A stretch of DNA of 64,000 bases from Paragyromitra xinjiangensis (lineage: Eukaryota > Ascomycota > Pezizomycetes > Pezizales > Discinaceae): positions 372,001-436,000 of the forward strand of contig JBCAMK010000003.1 of assembly GCA_038503065.1 (NCBI GenBank), written 5' to 3'. A model generated the notes under the pieces. It searched no databases, was not told where the DNA came from, and saw only the letters and a list, made by a program, of their open reading frames with translations. Shown here in pieces: positions 23,305 to 34,686 of this stretch (position 1 is its first letter; every line of letters begins with the position of its first letter). The translations under genes were made by a program, and so were the position numbers.

Positions 23305-23306
23305 TA

Positions 23307-24004
23307 TTATAATTGACTATCGGATATTATTAAAGTGAAGCTAACTCGATACAGTTAGTAATGTGGGGTTTTACTGCTACAGTGCTATGGGAGACACTAC
23401 CAGGATATAATATCTTCATCAAATCCCTAGTTCTGCTTGGCTCTGAGACTCCATAAAGCTTGTGACTCTGAATCACCGTTGATGGCAAATCCCTCATCAT
23501 CCTCGAGATTCCTACTAGCGTCAGAAAAATTACTAACGGAGGTGGGGGAAGCATCTGAGCCCGTATTTATAGTTTGTGATTTGATCGTCTTGGTGGGGGA
23601 TGATTGTCATTTGAGGTACCTTTTCCATGAGATCTAAGGGGAAGGGAATTTGCAGATTTAAAGTTCAGAGTTCGTTGATCGGGCTCTAGTCCTCCTCCCC
23701 TTCAATTTCATGATAATATTTACGTGTGGTTAACTGTTTTTGGATAGGAATTGTTTATCACTCATGAATTTAATTTGCTAATTCCGGGGAAAACTCCTTT
23801 ACACTAACTAGTGTTATTCGTCCGGTCAAATAATTTAGATGCCCAGAACATGGCAACGTCATCTCAAGAAATATATGTACTTTATAAAAATAGCGAAGTA
23901 ACAATCCATATTTATCGTGATGATTTCCTTTTGAAACGAGCAAGTTTTTGATAGATTGTACATTTTCGTCGGAGACTAGCTTTTAGCAACCTATATTGTA
24001 GCCA
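23307..24004. other. Intergenic region
   Basis: AT-rich, no gene, RNA or repeat recognised. Presumably includes the 3' untranslated region of the minus-strand gene that ends at 24005. Confidence 0.4.
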
Positions 24005-27000
24005 TCATTCTGGTTTGGTCGCTTTCTTCGTGATCAGCTTTCTAAATCTCCCCCACAACGTTGTTTCAACTTCTACATCCTTCGACGACCAATATTTTTT
24101 CGAGTTCTCTCCCTCCAATTTCAGCTTAACTGGATCTACCAATTTCCCCTCCTCAAACTCCTTCCACCCACCTATTGGAGGTACACAACTTAACTCTCTT
24201 TCGCCCCATCTGCCGGAGTCTCTACTTTCCCTTCTTCCATCTGTGATATCGATAGCGCCGCAAAGGCTAATCCCTAGGGGGTCATTCTCGTTTTCGTTGG
24301 CTCCGACTTTTTCATTAGCCTCTGCCGAAGCCCTGCCCTTCCCCCACCCACCTGGATTACTGATTCCCACTTTCCTTCCAATCTTTTCCAGCATTGTCAA
24401 ACCTTCGCCCCTAGCGCCCCTCATATAAACTTTGACTTTCTTTCCGGAAGATCCATACCTGAGGCTTTTCTCAGCGTTATTCTTTCTGGTTCTAGAATTA
24501 GCGAATCGACCCCCAATTCCTCTTTCCCAGATCCTCTCCACAATGCGCTGGCTCTCATTATATACGGTGGAGACATAGAGATATCCAGTAGTTGATGTTG
24601 GTGACTTTATTCTGATAGTATCCACATTGGTTGCTGGTGGTTTCATGGTGGTTTTTGTTGTGGCGCTTATTGTACCAGATTGTATCTCGGACTTTACAGT
24701 ATATTGGTTTTCGCCTCTCTTCGCTTTTTCAGACTCGTTTTGTGTTGCAATCAGCTGTCTGATCTCTCGTGTGACGGCCTCATACCTGGTTTTCCCTTCC
24801 CTGGCTAGGGAATTTAGTCTTGATTGTGTGGCATCTGGCTGGTAGACATCTTGGCGAAGTGGGGGCGTTGGGCTGTTCTCTCTAATGCTACCTCTGGTTG
24901 GTCCAGCACATGTTGTTGCTGTGTGAGGGTGATCGGCGGCATCTTTAAGTTCTTTCGTAACTTTTCTTTTTTCACGGAAGGCTTCAATTATCCCTAGGCC
25001 AACAGTTGCTGTTACTGAAGCTGGAGAAGATGATAGACTGCCGTCACCGAAGTCCCATGATTTTTTTGCAATTGGCTTTACGCTCGGCCATATACTCAAC
25101 GTCTGAATCTGTTTCCTAAAGGCATTTCGTCCGTGGCCGCTCGAGGCGCTCCTGGAAATAGTGTAAGCACTCCTAGTAGAGCCTACTGATTGTCGGCGTG
25201 CATGTTGAGAGCTCCTCCAACTTCCGCCGCTTTTTCCACTCGGGTTTCTAGTGGCGGTATTACCACGATGAGCCAACCCAGCCTCAGTAATAAACTGATC
25301 GGGTGTGTAGGGCCGAGATGCTGCGTCTAGGGTTGAGGTAAACCCGAAGTTGTCCAATCGCCTTCTCTCCGCTGTTCCTATCGATGAAAAGACTTCTTTG
25401 TTGGGATTTGAATATTCTTTACTGATAGCTGTAGTCTGAACATTGTCATAGACTTCACCATCAAGTCCTACTCCGGGGTTACTCCAACTAGGTGACGGCA
25501 TCTCGTAATTTTGGGAGTCCGTTCTCATCCTTGGTTCATTGGTACTTCTATGACTAAAAGTGCGGACAGAGGAAATTGGTCCCTCTGGGATGTAGAAGTT
25601 TGATTGATAAGTGGACTGCGACTGAGTGGAGGGCCTTTGACTGACGGCAAGTGTATCCTCGTTGGTTAGAGTCTCTCCAGTATTTGGTGTTCTATCGTCA
25701 TACATCTCGAGATGTTCGCGTAGACTTCCTGGGATGGTTGCTTCTTCGCCTCCTTCGCTCATCCTTCTCATAAAGCCTGTGCTAGTTTCATAGCTGCTGT
25801 GTGAACCGCCCCTTTTACCCAGAGACATGGTAGTATCGAATTGGTCATTGTATCCGGTATCATTATATGCACTACTACTGCTGGTACTGCGCCTTTTAGG
25901 GTTTGATGGGTCGGAGTATGTTCTAGGATAGGAAAAGTTCGTTGAATGATTACTATTTAAGCTTCTAGTGCTGTACCGTTTAGGTTTTGGAAGTCTACCA
26001 CGGGGAGGTTGGTACGAGTTGCTAAGTAGTATATGGCTTTGATTCCTTTTGGGATACTGATGCAAGCTCGAAGTAGACTTTCCAGAGGAACTGCGCCTAT
26101 TTTGAGTTAGGATTGAGGTTGAGTGGATAGAGCTTGCAACTCAGAGACGTAGCAAATTTACTTACAACATATGTTTCTCGAAAGCCCTTGAGTGAGCAAT
26201 ACCGGATTCAGATCGTTGAAGGGAGCACTTCCTCTGAACTATGTCTACAGATGAATATGGAGCAGACTTGGCTCCATGATATTGTCGAATATTGTCAGTA
26301 TTATTGGGCCCCTGTGGCAAAAAGCCACGCCTTTGGCGCTTAGACCAAGAATTTGACCGAGCTAAGCGGAATGGTGGGTGTGAATTCATTGTTAAAGAGT
26401 AAGATCTCCTCCGATTTGGCTCGCTACCAATTCCCCTTCCCTGGAGGGATCCGTTTCTAGGTATTGGGTCATTGATAGAGAATTGTGGGTTGTTGGATAT
26501 ATGAGGGGGAAGATTGTACTTATATAATGGCGGGCGAGTTTTCTGGATTTTAGTGTTGAGACCTTTGTAGGTGCTCTCTCGCTGGGCCATTGGAACTGAA
26601 GTAACTGAGGTTGGCAGAGGGTTAGGATAGGGTGATTTCGCTTCACTAGCCAGACTGTTGCGACGCTGGGATGACTGCGAAAATTCTTGGGAGGGCCTAG
26701 GGGCCCTAGAGTCGAGATGAGGGGCTGCTTTTGGAGCTCTGGGGCCTGGATGTGTTGGTTCAATCCCCTCAGGACCGGCTTCGGATCTTCTGGAGGTAGT
26801 CTGATTGTTGCTAGAAAGGATCGTACTTGGGTTTGCCTTCTCTCCAATCCAGTAGCTCCAAGAGTTTCTCCCATCTGGGAATTCTTTGGGATCTATCTAG
26901 CGCCCCCTCGTTAGTAATTTTGGCAGGTGGAATCTCGGGGATTATGCTAGGGGTCATGCCATCATCTTCGCCATTTTCTAAAATTGGTACTTGGGTTGTT

Positions 27001-27257
27001 TGGCCCACATCTACGTTATTAGACCTAGACGTTCTCGAACTGTTCAGAGCCTGGGGGCTTTTCTGTCGGGCTTTTGCTAAAGTAGGTGCGAGTGGAAATA
27101 GAAGAGGTAAGGGATTGTCTCGGTCGCCCTCTAGTATAAGTGGTGGAAAGTAGGCTATTGGTGTATTTGGCCTTGAGCGGTGGGGATTGGGAAGAGGGAA
27201 TTGGACATGATTAGATGAAGGTTTCTTTGGAGGAATTTGGGGTTTTGGAGTTTCCAT
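24005..27257 (-). CDS. Large disordered basic Ser/Arg-rich protein, unknown function (three exons)
   Basis: Exons 26991-27257, 26166-26896 and 24005-26096 give 1029 aa. Intron 1 (26897-26990) has an ACTAAC branch site and CTAG acceptor. Splicing it joins VGQTTQ to IDPKEFPDGRNSW in phase 0 and removes the need for a frameshift. Intron 2 (26097-26165) has donor GTAAGT and a CCTAAC branch site. The protein starts METPKPQIPPKK and is rich in Ser, Arg, Pro, Asn and Thr throughout, with many Arg/Lys-Ser sites that look like kinase targets. No enzyme motif or membrane segment is visible. The most ordered parts are residues around ARYEAVTREIRQLI-like helix (LAREGKTRYEAVTREIRQLI) and a C-terminal ETTLWGRFRKLITKKATK helix. 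An upstream donor-like GTAAGT near 27350 suggests a 5' UTR intron. A scaffold or cytoskeletal adaptor is possible but unproven. Confidence 0.7.
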
Positions 27258-28933
27258 CCGTTCGATGAAGCTTTGGTGATGCAACGAGTTACAATATCAG
27301 CAACTGGGCTCGAAAGGTGATAGCTGGACAGAAGATATTCGAAGAACTTACAGCTGTCAGTCTTTGTAAATAGTTTATATTGGGATGGAGGAGATTGGTG
27401 AAATTTGTTACAGAGCGGAGTGGGATGAATTTTAGAGATGTAGTTGGTGGGATCGCTCAGAAGAATTCTGGTAAATGACAGTCCCCGGTTGGTAAGACGG
27501 ATTACATGTAAGTTATGGTTTTGCACTACTATGCCCCTTTCATCCCAAAGGTCTTAATAGAATTTTGCAAAAAAACACGACGGAGCCGTTTGTTCATCTC
27601 TCACCCTCAGCCGAGATGCATCTGCTTGCATAACCATACGCAAAGGTGTTTCAATCGCAAGTAAATTGGCTAATCCTAAATGTATTTTGTAACTACATGT
27701 ATCTTGATAGATTAATTTGCTTGCTGCTTTATTCTTTTCCTCGTGTAATTTAGTCTAGTCTCGTGCCTGGCCCCTCTTCGTGTGATATTTCTGGGTTGTA
27801 TGGGACGAGGACAAGCCTGAATTGAGTTTCTGTATCGTAGCTAACAGTTTCCCTACATGTAGTCTCCAAGTCTAGAGATATATCATTTTAGACATGAGAG
27901 AAACAAATTTAGTGCTACGAGACATACATGTAGTCAATGCAGAATACAGCAATAAGATCGAAAGTGAGTACTGCATTACATGTATTTTAGCAACAAAGGA
28001 ATAGCCTAGACTGGGCAGCCCTAATCTTATCTTTGGAAAATCTCAAAAGTGTTAGAAATGGTTGATAAAAATCAGAAATTTCTGTCCTGGCCAAACACTT
28101 ACACTTCTGACGGATTTAATTTCAGTCGCAGCATTTCGGTCGAGTCTAGCCTAGGTAATTTCTTCATTACCGAGACAAGACGGTACCATATTCTTTATTC
28201 AAGTACATGATTAGGAATTCCGAATGCATATTTGGATACCGGAGCCCGCCGGCCTCCGGCAGTATTCTCAGTTATGCTGCTGGGAGAACCGAGGTTCTTG
28301 GCTTCTGGTAATGCTTTCACATACCTGTTGATTCTTAGAAACTCTAAATTTCATAGAGTAACTGGAGTTAAGGACTATGAAGACTCTGATTCGGGAGATT
28401 CGTCTTTGTTTGAACTGTGGTGCTGCTGCATCCTCCAGGGTTTTTAGCCACGTCCCCGCTTCGCCTATGGTCTCCGTGCTTGTGGCTCTCCACTCACCCC
28501 TCGTTACCTCATTCAATCTCAGAGATCGAAGAATACTTCGATATAGATTACTATTGAATATATGTGTGTCTATGAAAAATTTGGCAAAGGTTCGAAAGGA
28601 TCTGGGTCTTTCTAATCGATTGTGCTCTTTTTTTTGCTCGAGTGAGCCTTGGTGAATGACTGTGACACAATACTGTTCCTAATTAGGTTTAGTTGCATTC
28701 GCTTAGTGTCACTACGCGTAATCGCGTCTTCCCAGCCTCCAAAGCTTTTAGGATACCCCACGACGAACTTCCTGACTTCGAACAGCTTCATTATTTATTC
28801 CGAGAGCACTCTTCATAGCGAAAGTAGCATCTACATCTACCGTCTGAATAGTTTCTCGTCCGGAACCCCCTAATAGCACGCTACAGCCTTTACTTCACAT
28901 CCAGTTTGCTTTGCCACTGCGCCCGCTTACGCT
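27258..28933. other. Divergent intergenic region with a cluster of TACATGTA palindromes
   Basis: Lies between the starts of two divergent genes (27257 minus, 28934 plus), so both promoters should be here. Five of the window's TACATGTA copies occur within 482 bp (27503, 27694, 27854, 27925, 27977), together with copy 2 of the GGGATGGGAACGAGCCT-type repeat. No gene is supported; the 92-codon frame at 28377-28655 lacks any family signal. Confidence 0.5.
27756..27861 (+). repeat. Dispersed repeat, GGGATGGGAACGAGCCT family, copy 2 (diverged)
   Basis: Block order matches the copy at 21253: TAGTCTCGTGCCTGGCCCC, then a diverged ATGGGACGAGGACAAGCCT, then TACATGTA at 27854-27861. Identity is high only in the blocks. 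Confidence 0.45.
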
Positions 28934-30804
28934 ATGCCTTTGGGTTTCGAGCGTATATGCGCCATTCTTGCCAGTATAAACTCAGCTAACAGGCTCAAGG
29001 CTTAAATGTACGCAAACAACCACCAAATAAACTTATTAACTTCGTTGAAGCCCTTCATGGCCCTGACAAAGCCATTGCTCAAGACTTCCTGGAAAGAATT
29101 GCGGCGATTGTATATCCAGTATGATCCCCATAGCTCACTAAGAAGCACTGGTTTAGCTGCATAGTTTGGGTATATACTGATTTAACCTAATAGATCATGA
29201 GAGATAACGGCCTAGCTGTTATGTCGTATGTTATCACATCTTTTTTGGGTCATTAATATGCTCAAGCTGAGATGTTTTGTAGTCTTGATGAGTTTCCGCC
29301 GAATTTAGAGTTCTGGGGCCGAAATTGTAGGTTTTATTTTCCTTGCCACAGCGTTCAAACCCCAGCTAATAGAACAGTCAATGCCGGAGAATGTATCCAA
29401 TTAGTTCTCAAAAATCCCAAGACCGGCGAATGGCTACCTTTTCAGTTCGTTCAAGGAGTTATGATACACGAATTAGCTCATATAAAACAAATGGTTGATT
29501 AATATTACTACAATTAAGATGATGGTCTGTTATATCGGCTAATCTTGCGTTTATAAATTTATAGAACCACTCCCGCGCATTCTGGGCCGTCAATAACAAA
29601 TTCTCTAGCCAGCTTCATATTTTACGGTCTAAGGGTTATACGGGTGAAGGTTTCTGGTCTGCTGGTCGAGTTTTGATATCAGCCGAATATACCCAGGACC
29701 GACCACTCGCTGAATCTGATATGCCCCATTCTCTCTGCGGAGGTATTTGATTCAGCACTGATTCTAGTTCTTCTCGAAACTAGCGCGAGCTGATTTGGGG
29801 CTTTCTGACTAGGAACATATCGATCTCGAGAACGTCGCCGCAAAAACAAATCAGCAGACGGCCAGTCAACGAAAAAACCGAAACTTACGTATGCTGAGCG
29901 TCAGCAAAGGAGGAAAGAAAAAAAGTTTGGGCCTGGAGAAGGCAATAAAGTTGGAGCTGATGAGGATACACGGGTTAAACTTGAAAAGGGGAAGAGCAAG
30001 AGTAAGAGTGCCCCGAAGGTGGCACAGAGTAACAGAGGCAGAGAACTCAGGGCTGCTGCGGCATTAAAAAGATTTGAGACACAACAGGAAGAAACAAAAA
30101 CTCCGAAAGAGAAAGAGGCGACGGGCGATGATACTGATTATGATGAGACTGCAGATGAGGGGGAAGATGAAAAGACGATTGATGTTGGTGGAGGGAAGTT
30201 TTTGGTACCGGTTAGCGGGGAAGAAGACGGAAAAGCTGAGCGGGATGAGATGAAAAGGGAGCTTTTAGAACTGGCAGGGGGATGCGGAACAGGTAGCAGC
30301 GGTAGCAATCCATCAAGAGATCAGGGGGATGGAAAACAGCAAAGTACCAGCAATGGTCAGAATAAATCGAACCTGGATGAGGAGGTGGGGACAGTCGTAG
30401 AAATTAAAGATGAAGATGAGACTGAGGAGGAGCTTATCGGTTACGAACCCTGCAGTCGATCTAACGCAGAGAATTCTCGACCAAAAGAACGTACAACTAG
30501 CAAACAGACGAAAGGAGGCGATTGCGTTTCTCTCCTAGATAAAAATCTCGGCAATACATCAGATCTTCGGGATTCCATTGAGGTATCCGCCGGCGGCATG
30601 AAAGCGAGACGGCTAACCTGTTCAGCTTGCTCCGTCGTTAACGGCAGTGCTGCGGTACTTTGCATAATCTGTGCAAACGTTTTAGAGCCAAGCAAAATGC
30701 CGAACGCATGGGGGTGTTCTAGTTTAGTTTGCGGCGGTTCAGATTACCGGAACGCAGGTGATGCGGGCATCTGCGGTGTTTGCGGGCAAAGGAAAAACGG
30801 ATGA
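28934..30804 (+). CDS. WSS1: WLM-domain metalloprotease, Wss1-like, with C-terminal RanBP2-type zinc finger
   Basis: Seven exons (28934-28952, 29000-29118, 29194-29225, 29283-29326, 29378-29493, 29565-29742, 29813-30804) give 499 aa. The N-terminal WLM domain contains MPLGFERLNVRKQ, DEFPPNLEFWGRNFNAGE, the zinc-binding HELAHIKQMNH (residues 102-112, HExxH plus a third His) and GYTGEGFWSAGRVL with LCGGTYRSR. These are hallmarks of the Wss1/SPRTN-like proteases that cleave DNA-protein crosslinks. A long charged linker rich in Lys and Glu follows, with an acidic block EEEL that could be a SUMO-interaction region, although I see no clear SIM. The C-terminus has CSACSVVNGS...CIIC and then a RanBP2-type finger WGCSSLVCGGSDYRNAGDAG followed by C-x2-C. 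Yeast Wss1 is shorter (about 270 aa). The first exon is only 19 nt, but the join ER-LNVRKQ matches the family. Nuclear, DNA repair role expected. Confidence 0.93.
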
Positions 30805-31185
30805 AACGAACCTGGGTCTGCATGAGGCCTGTTTTTTACGAGCTAGGAGTTAGCGGCTGGGGCCTGCATTTTTGGATAGGACTGCTTTATTATATATTTT
30901 TCTTCAACAATACCATCTAGACAAACAGCACTTATGGTGTGTCACTGACGAAATATTAAGTGCTACGGGTACTTTGTATCTACCCGTAGTTATTCGTTGC
31001 AATTATATCAATCTTGATATTACTTTCGAGCTGCATGCACCTATATAATTTCCTAAAACTTAATACGTTTTCCACCGTTATTCGTTTCACATCGTTGACC
31101 ATCATTAGCCATTGTCCCTATCACTAGACGATAATAATTACAATCATAACTTTCTGAAGAAAGAAAAACAGTCCTATAGGTTCCC
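30805..31185. other. Short region between convergent genes
   Basis: 380 bp of AT-rich sequence, presumably the two 3' untranslated regions. Nothing else recognised. Confidence 0.5.
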
Positions 31186-31899
31186 CTAGCAATTCTCCTG
31201 ATATCCCGAGCCCTCCAGCCACTCATGATAGATCTCCGCCCCAGAGTCGCTCCCTAGAAACTTTGTCCAACAGTCTTCATTTCCACCATCCTCGCAGAGA
31301 AACTCATACCATCCCTGGCGATCTTCAGCAGGAGTGTCGAGTGGAAGATACGTTTGCAAGAACTCCTCAACAACCGGTGAACCGCATGCATTAATATCAA
31401 GCGGACGTGGGAGCTCAGGAGAAGTTAAAGCAATCCATTCTTCGTCGCTTATCGACGGGGTGACTTCAAAATTCGTTGTTGTAGCAATTGTTTTCGTCGC
31501 AGGAGGAGGGGGATATGAGTTTATGATGAAAGTAGGGTACGATGAAGGAAACGAGATTATACCCATGCCCTGGGTGGGAAAAGACATTGGGGGGTACACT
31601 GGATGGACGGTGTATCGGTCTGCTTCTGTTAGGAAGCTCAAAAGATCGGAGGCAGCAGACTGATGGATTGTGGGGGAGTCAGAAAGTTTGCAAAGAATTT
31701 CTGCGGTTTGGTGAAGCTCCGATTGAATCGGGTTGTCAGTTCCCTCCCCTTCTATATCTTCCTTCTCGACTTCTGCCTTCTCGACATCATATCGGTGGTA
31801 GATTTCGGGGTCGGTTTCAGAAACAAAGCGAATTCGTGACTCCATTGGTATTGGAAGTTGATAGATAATCGGGAATTGCTGCTCACTAGCTCGTTCCAT
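31186..31899 (-). CDS. Acidic protein of unknown function
   Basis: A single exon of 237 aa, convergent with WSS1. The protein is acidic (many Asp and Glu), with a Pro-rich middle (NSYPPPPATKT) and a C-terminal third rich in Trp and acidic residues (SISDEEWIALTSPELPRP, then GWYEFLCEDGGNEDCWTKFL and YHEWLEGSGYQ). Regularly spaced aromatic residues among acidic ones resemble transcriptional activation domains, but that is only a resemblance. No signal peptide or membrane segment. The Met at 31899 lies just downstream of TTCCAATATTCGGAGCC, an ordinary leader. Family not recognised. Confidence 0.55.
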   Translation of the reverse strand: MERASEQQFPIIYQLPIPMESRIRFVSETDPEIYHRYDVEKAEVEKEDIEGEGTDNPIQSELHQTAEILCKLSDSPTIHQSAASDLLSFLTEADRYTVHPVYPPMSFPTQGMGIISFPSSYPTFIINSYPPPPATKTIATTTNFEVTPSISDEEWIALTSPELPRPLDINACGSPVVEEFLQTYLPLDTPAEDRQGWYEFLCEDGGNEDCWTKFLGSDSGAEIYHEWLEGSGYQENC

Positions 31900-34281
31900 T
31901 TTTGGCTCCGAATATTGGAAATGATATATCTAACTAGTTTCGTTGATGGCGATCATAGGGACAAGTAGGGTATGTAGCTGTGGTAAAAATTGAACGAATG
32001 CAGATTTTTATATTTATATTCAAATAATCGGTTCCACCGGCTGCCGTTGCGACAAGTACTGGTAAAGTTTCGAGATGAGACATTGCAGGACACTGCATTC
32101 GTGGCATAACGAGGTAGGCGAACGTCGAACAAAGAAAATTCCCTCGGCAACCAAGAAAGTGGTACCAAACAAACTCAAGCATTTCCTGTTACTCCGGGAG
32201 TTATGCGGGTGCAAGCAGCTCGGGTCTTTGTCCTGTTGATTAAAAAAAGCTTATTCTACGAACCCCTGATTCTCTTATGGGTTTTTGGGATGTAAGTATC
32301 TGGTGATGAAGCCAGAGTATTACCTTAGACAATGCACGGATCGCGGATATGACGCCATGCCGCAATTTTGCATGATCTAAAAGGAGCCTTGAGCTCTGGG
32401 GGTTGTGGAATTTGTTTCGGATTTAATCACCGGATCTAAGTATATATACCTTAAAAGCTTTGTCGGTGATAATTATTTTAGTCTGTCAGCAGCTCGCGAA
32501 TAACATGGTTTAATAATCACTCTTGGGGTAAAAAAAAATTTAACTTCTAATCACGTTTTACCTATACTAGAATGGCTCTAGGTACATTTTCTCCGTAACT
32601 AACGGCAGCTTGATTCATTCGAGTAGGATGCGCGGGCCTACTTGTTGTCTACCTCACTTGCCTTTAAGCTGAATCTCGGATCTTCGCAGTGACAAACACC
32701 TTGGGCTGGTTCGATGACCTTCAACCATGCCCTCGGGTTTGATATGTGGCAAGCCTGCCACTGCAATCAGCTTCCTGGGTCTTTGGGACAGATGTGTTGG
32801 CCATATACAACGGATGGATGCGTTACCGAGATAACTTCTGAAAGTTGGAACAAAGACGAACTTTACTTCAACAATAAACCCCTTGGGCTGACTGCACTTT
32901 GCTATCTGCGGAGAGCCGCATTTTCGGAGCACTGATCGTGAATGACCGGCGTTGTGGATTCGATGCCGTTGGTTAGCGGTTGACGCATCACCGAGTGTTG
33001 ACGCATCACCGAGTAACCTTTAATTTTGCTTTGCGAAAACATGTAAATAAAGTTTTTCTGCTCTTGTGTTGGGAAAGACCCTCTGTCCAAGTTCTGCGTA
33101 CTTAGTCATGGCAGCATCACCTGTGCGCACACCAGACTTTCTCATACCCACACCACTATTCGAGCTTTGGCTGCCAACCAAAGAGGTTATCTATCGCACA
33201 TTAGTACGTGGTCGCCTTCAGAAAAAGAAATGCGTGATATTTCTTGAAATATGATGTCAAATCATACCACATCGCCACTTATTCGCCCTGCTCGATAACG
33301 TTCCTTCTCCTCGGCAAGGCAACGGGGGACGCAATAATATTTGGCCTTAGAGGAAGTTGTTTGAGAGACGGTGGATTTTCCGTCTCGGAAAATCATCAGT
33401 ATGCAAGTGTTCCGCAGAAGTGGGGTTTGAGCTAAACTCAGCACATAATCACTAGCTAGCCTAGGGCACTAGGGATTCACAAATCGCCAAAAATAGCTTC
33501 AACTACTAAAGTATTCTTTAGAATTCGGCCTTGGGTGAGATCGAATTTTTGAGGTTGTAACCAGGTTTGTCTTGAGCCAGACTCTGGGGTTCTGTTAATG
33601 AGATGCTAATAAACGAGGGTTCGGCCAAACTAACTGAGATACCTAGTTCAATCGCATAGATTCACTTTTTCTCTGGCAAGTTGAGGTCTACTTTCCCAGC
33701 AATAGAGGGTTGCAGCAAGAGCTTGAGGATTTTGATACCATCAATCGATCTTAGCTGCATATGTCTAAGTAAGACTGGAGCGAAGAGAAATGTATAATGC
33801 TTTACATTAATTGAATCTGATTTTGCGGGGTCAAGACATCCATTCGATTCCGAAGACCTGATCGTGATGTGCGACATTTTCTAATGCACAGCCTGCAAAA
33901 GTTTGCGCAAATGGCTGTGATTGGCTGAGCTCCATGTGATATGGCATCCGAGTCAGTTCGACAACGCAACCGTAGTCCAGCGGGTTGTGTAACAAGCGGC
34001 TGCTCAGACGCGGCGGGATTGGAGACGGAGATGTCTTGGCCGTCATAACCGAAACCGGCTCAGTTTTTGGATCATCGACCTACGTCGACAACTTGCTGGA
34101 ACTTGCTTTAGAGACCGGCTCTTAAAAGCCGACCTCAGTCGTCCCTCCCTCCCAAACTTTATCTTGTCTACCAGGGTCATCGTTATCCGTACCATCAAAT
34201 ACCAACTCAAGCATCCGACACGCACATCTTTCCTCTTGCAAGCTCACTCAATCGATCGTCGTCTCATCTACTCCATCCAAC
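31900..34281. other. Gene-poor region
   Basis: No gene can be supported; open frames up to 92 codons lack domains and overlap on both strands. An 18-bp tandem duplication lies at 32979-33014. Confidence 0.4.
32979..33014. repeat. 18-bp tandem duplication
   Basis: GTTGACGCATCACCGAGT occurs twice, head to tail, with no spacer. It contains TGACGCATCA, close to an AP-1/CRE-like site, but no gene starts nearby. Confidence 0.7.
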
Positions 34282-34686
34282 ATGCACTCAATCAACAAGG
34301 AAGCTGGTCTTGATGGTCGTTCTCTTCTCCCACTCTCCCCTCAGGCACCTCGGAAGTCCAAGTCCAAGTCTGCACGGATGAAGAGCACCTTTAAAGCTAT
34401 AATTCACCCTGTCAAAACTCGTAAAGAGAAGAAAGCTAGGAAAAGCGAACTGAAGGAACGGGAGGAGGTAGAGCGGGTGGCAAATATCGATGACTTCCTA
34501 GAGTGCGGGCGGTTAGTATCCACTTGATCATCATTGTAACTTCAATAATCTTAGCGTTCCTGCATCTTGAACATCACTCGTGCTAACGCTTATTCCCACA
34601 ATCGAAATAGAATCTACTATGAAAGACAATTAGAGGAGAGAGGCATCTATAATCCATTCTCGAGTTCTCGACGTCAAAAGGCCTGA
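34282..34686 (+). CDS. Small basic protein, two exons, unknown function
   Basis: Exons 34282-34511 and 34611-34686 give 101 aa. The 99-nt intron has donor GTTAGT, a TGCTAAC branch site and acceptor ATAG. The protein is Lys/Arg/Ser-rich in the first half (PRKSKSKSARMKSTFKAI, then TRKEKKARKSELKEREEVER). It ends with a structured-looking motif, NIDDFLECGRIYYERQLEER, followed by NPFSSSRRQKA. The intron falls inside this motif and splicing makes it continuous, which is good evidence that the gene is real. The charged central helix could be a coiled coil. No signal peptide. I do not recognise the family. Confidence 0.65.
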
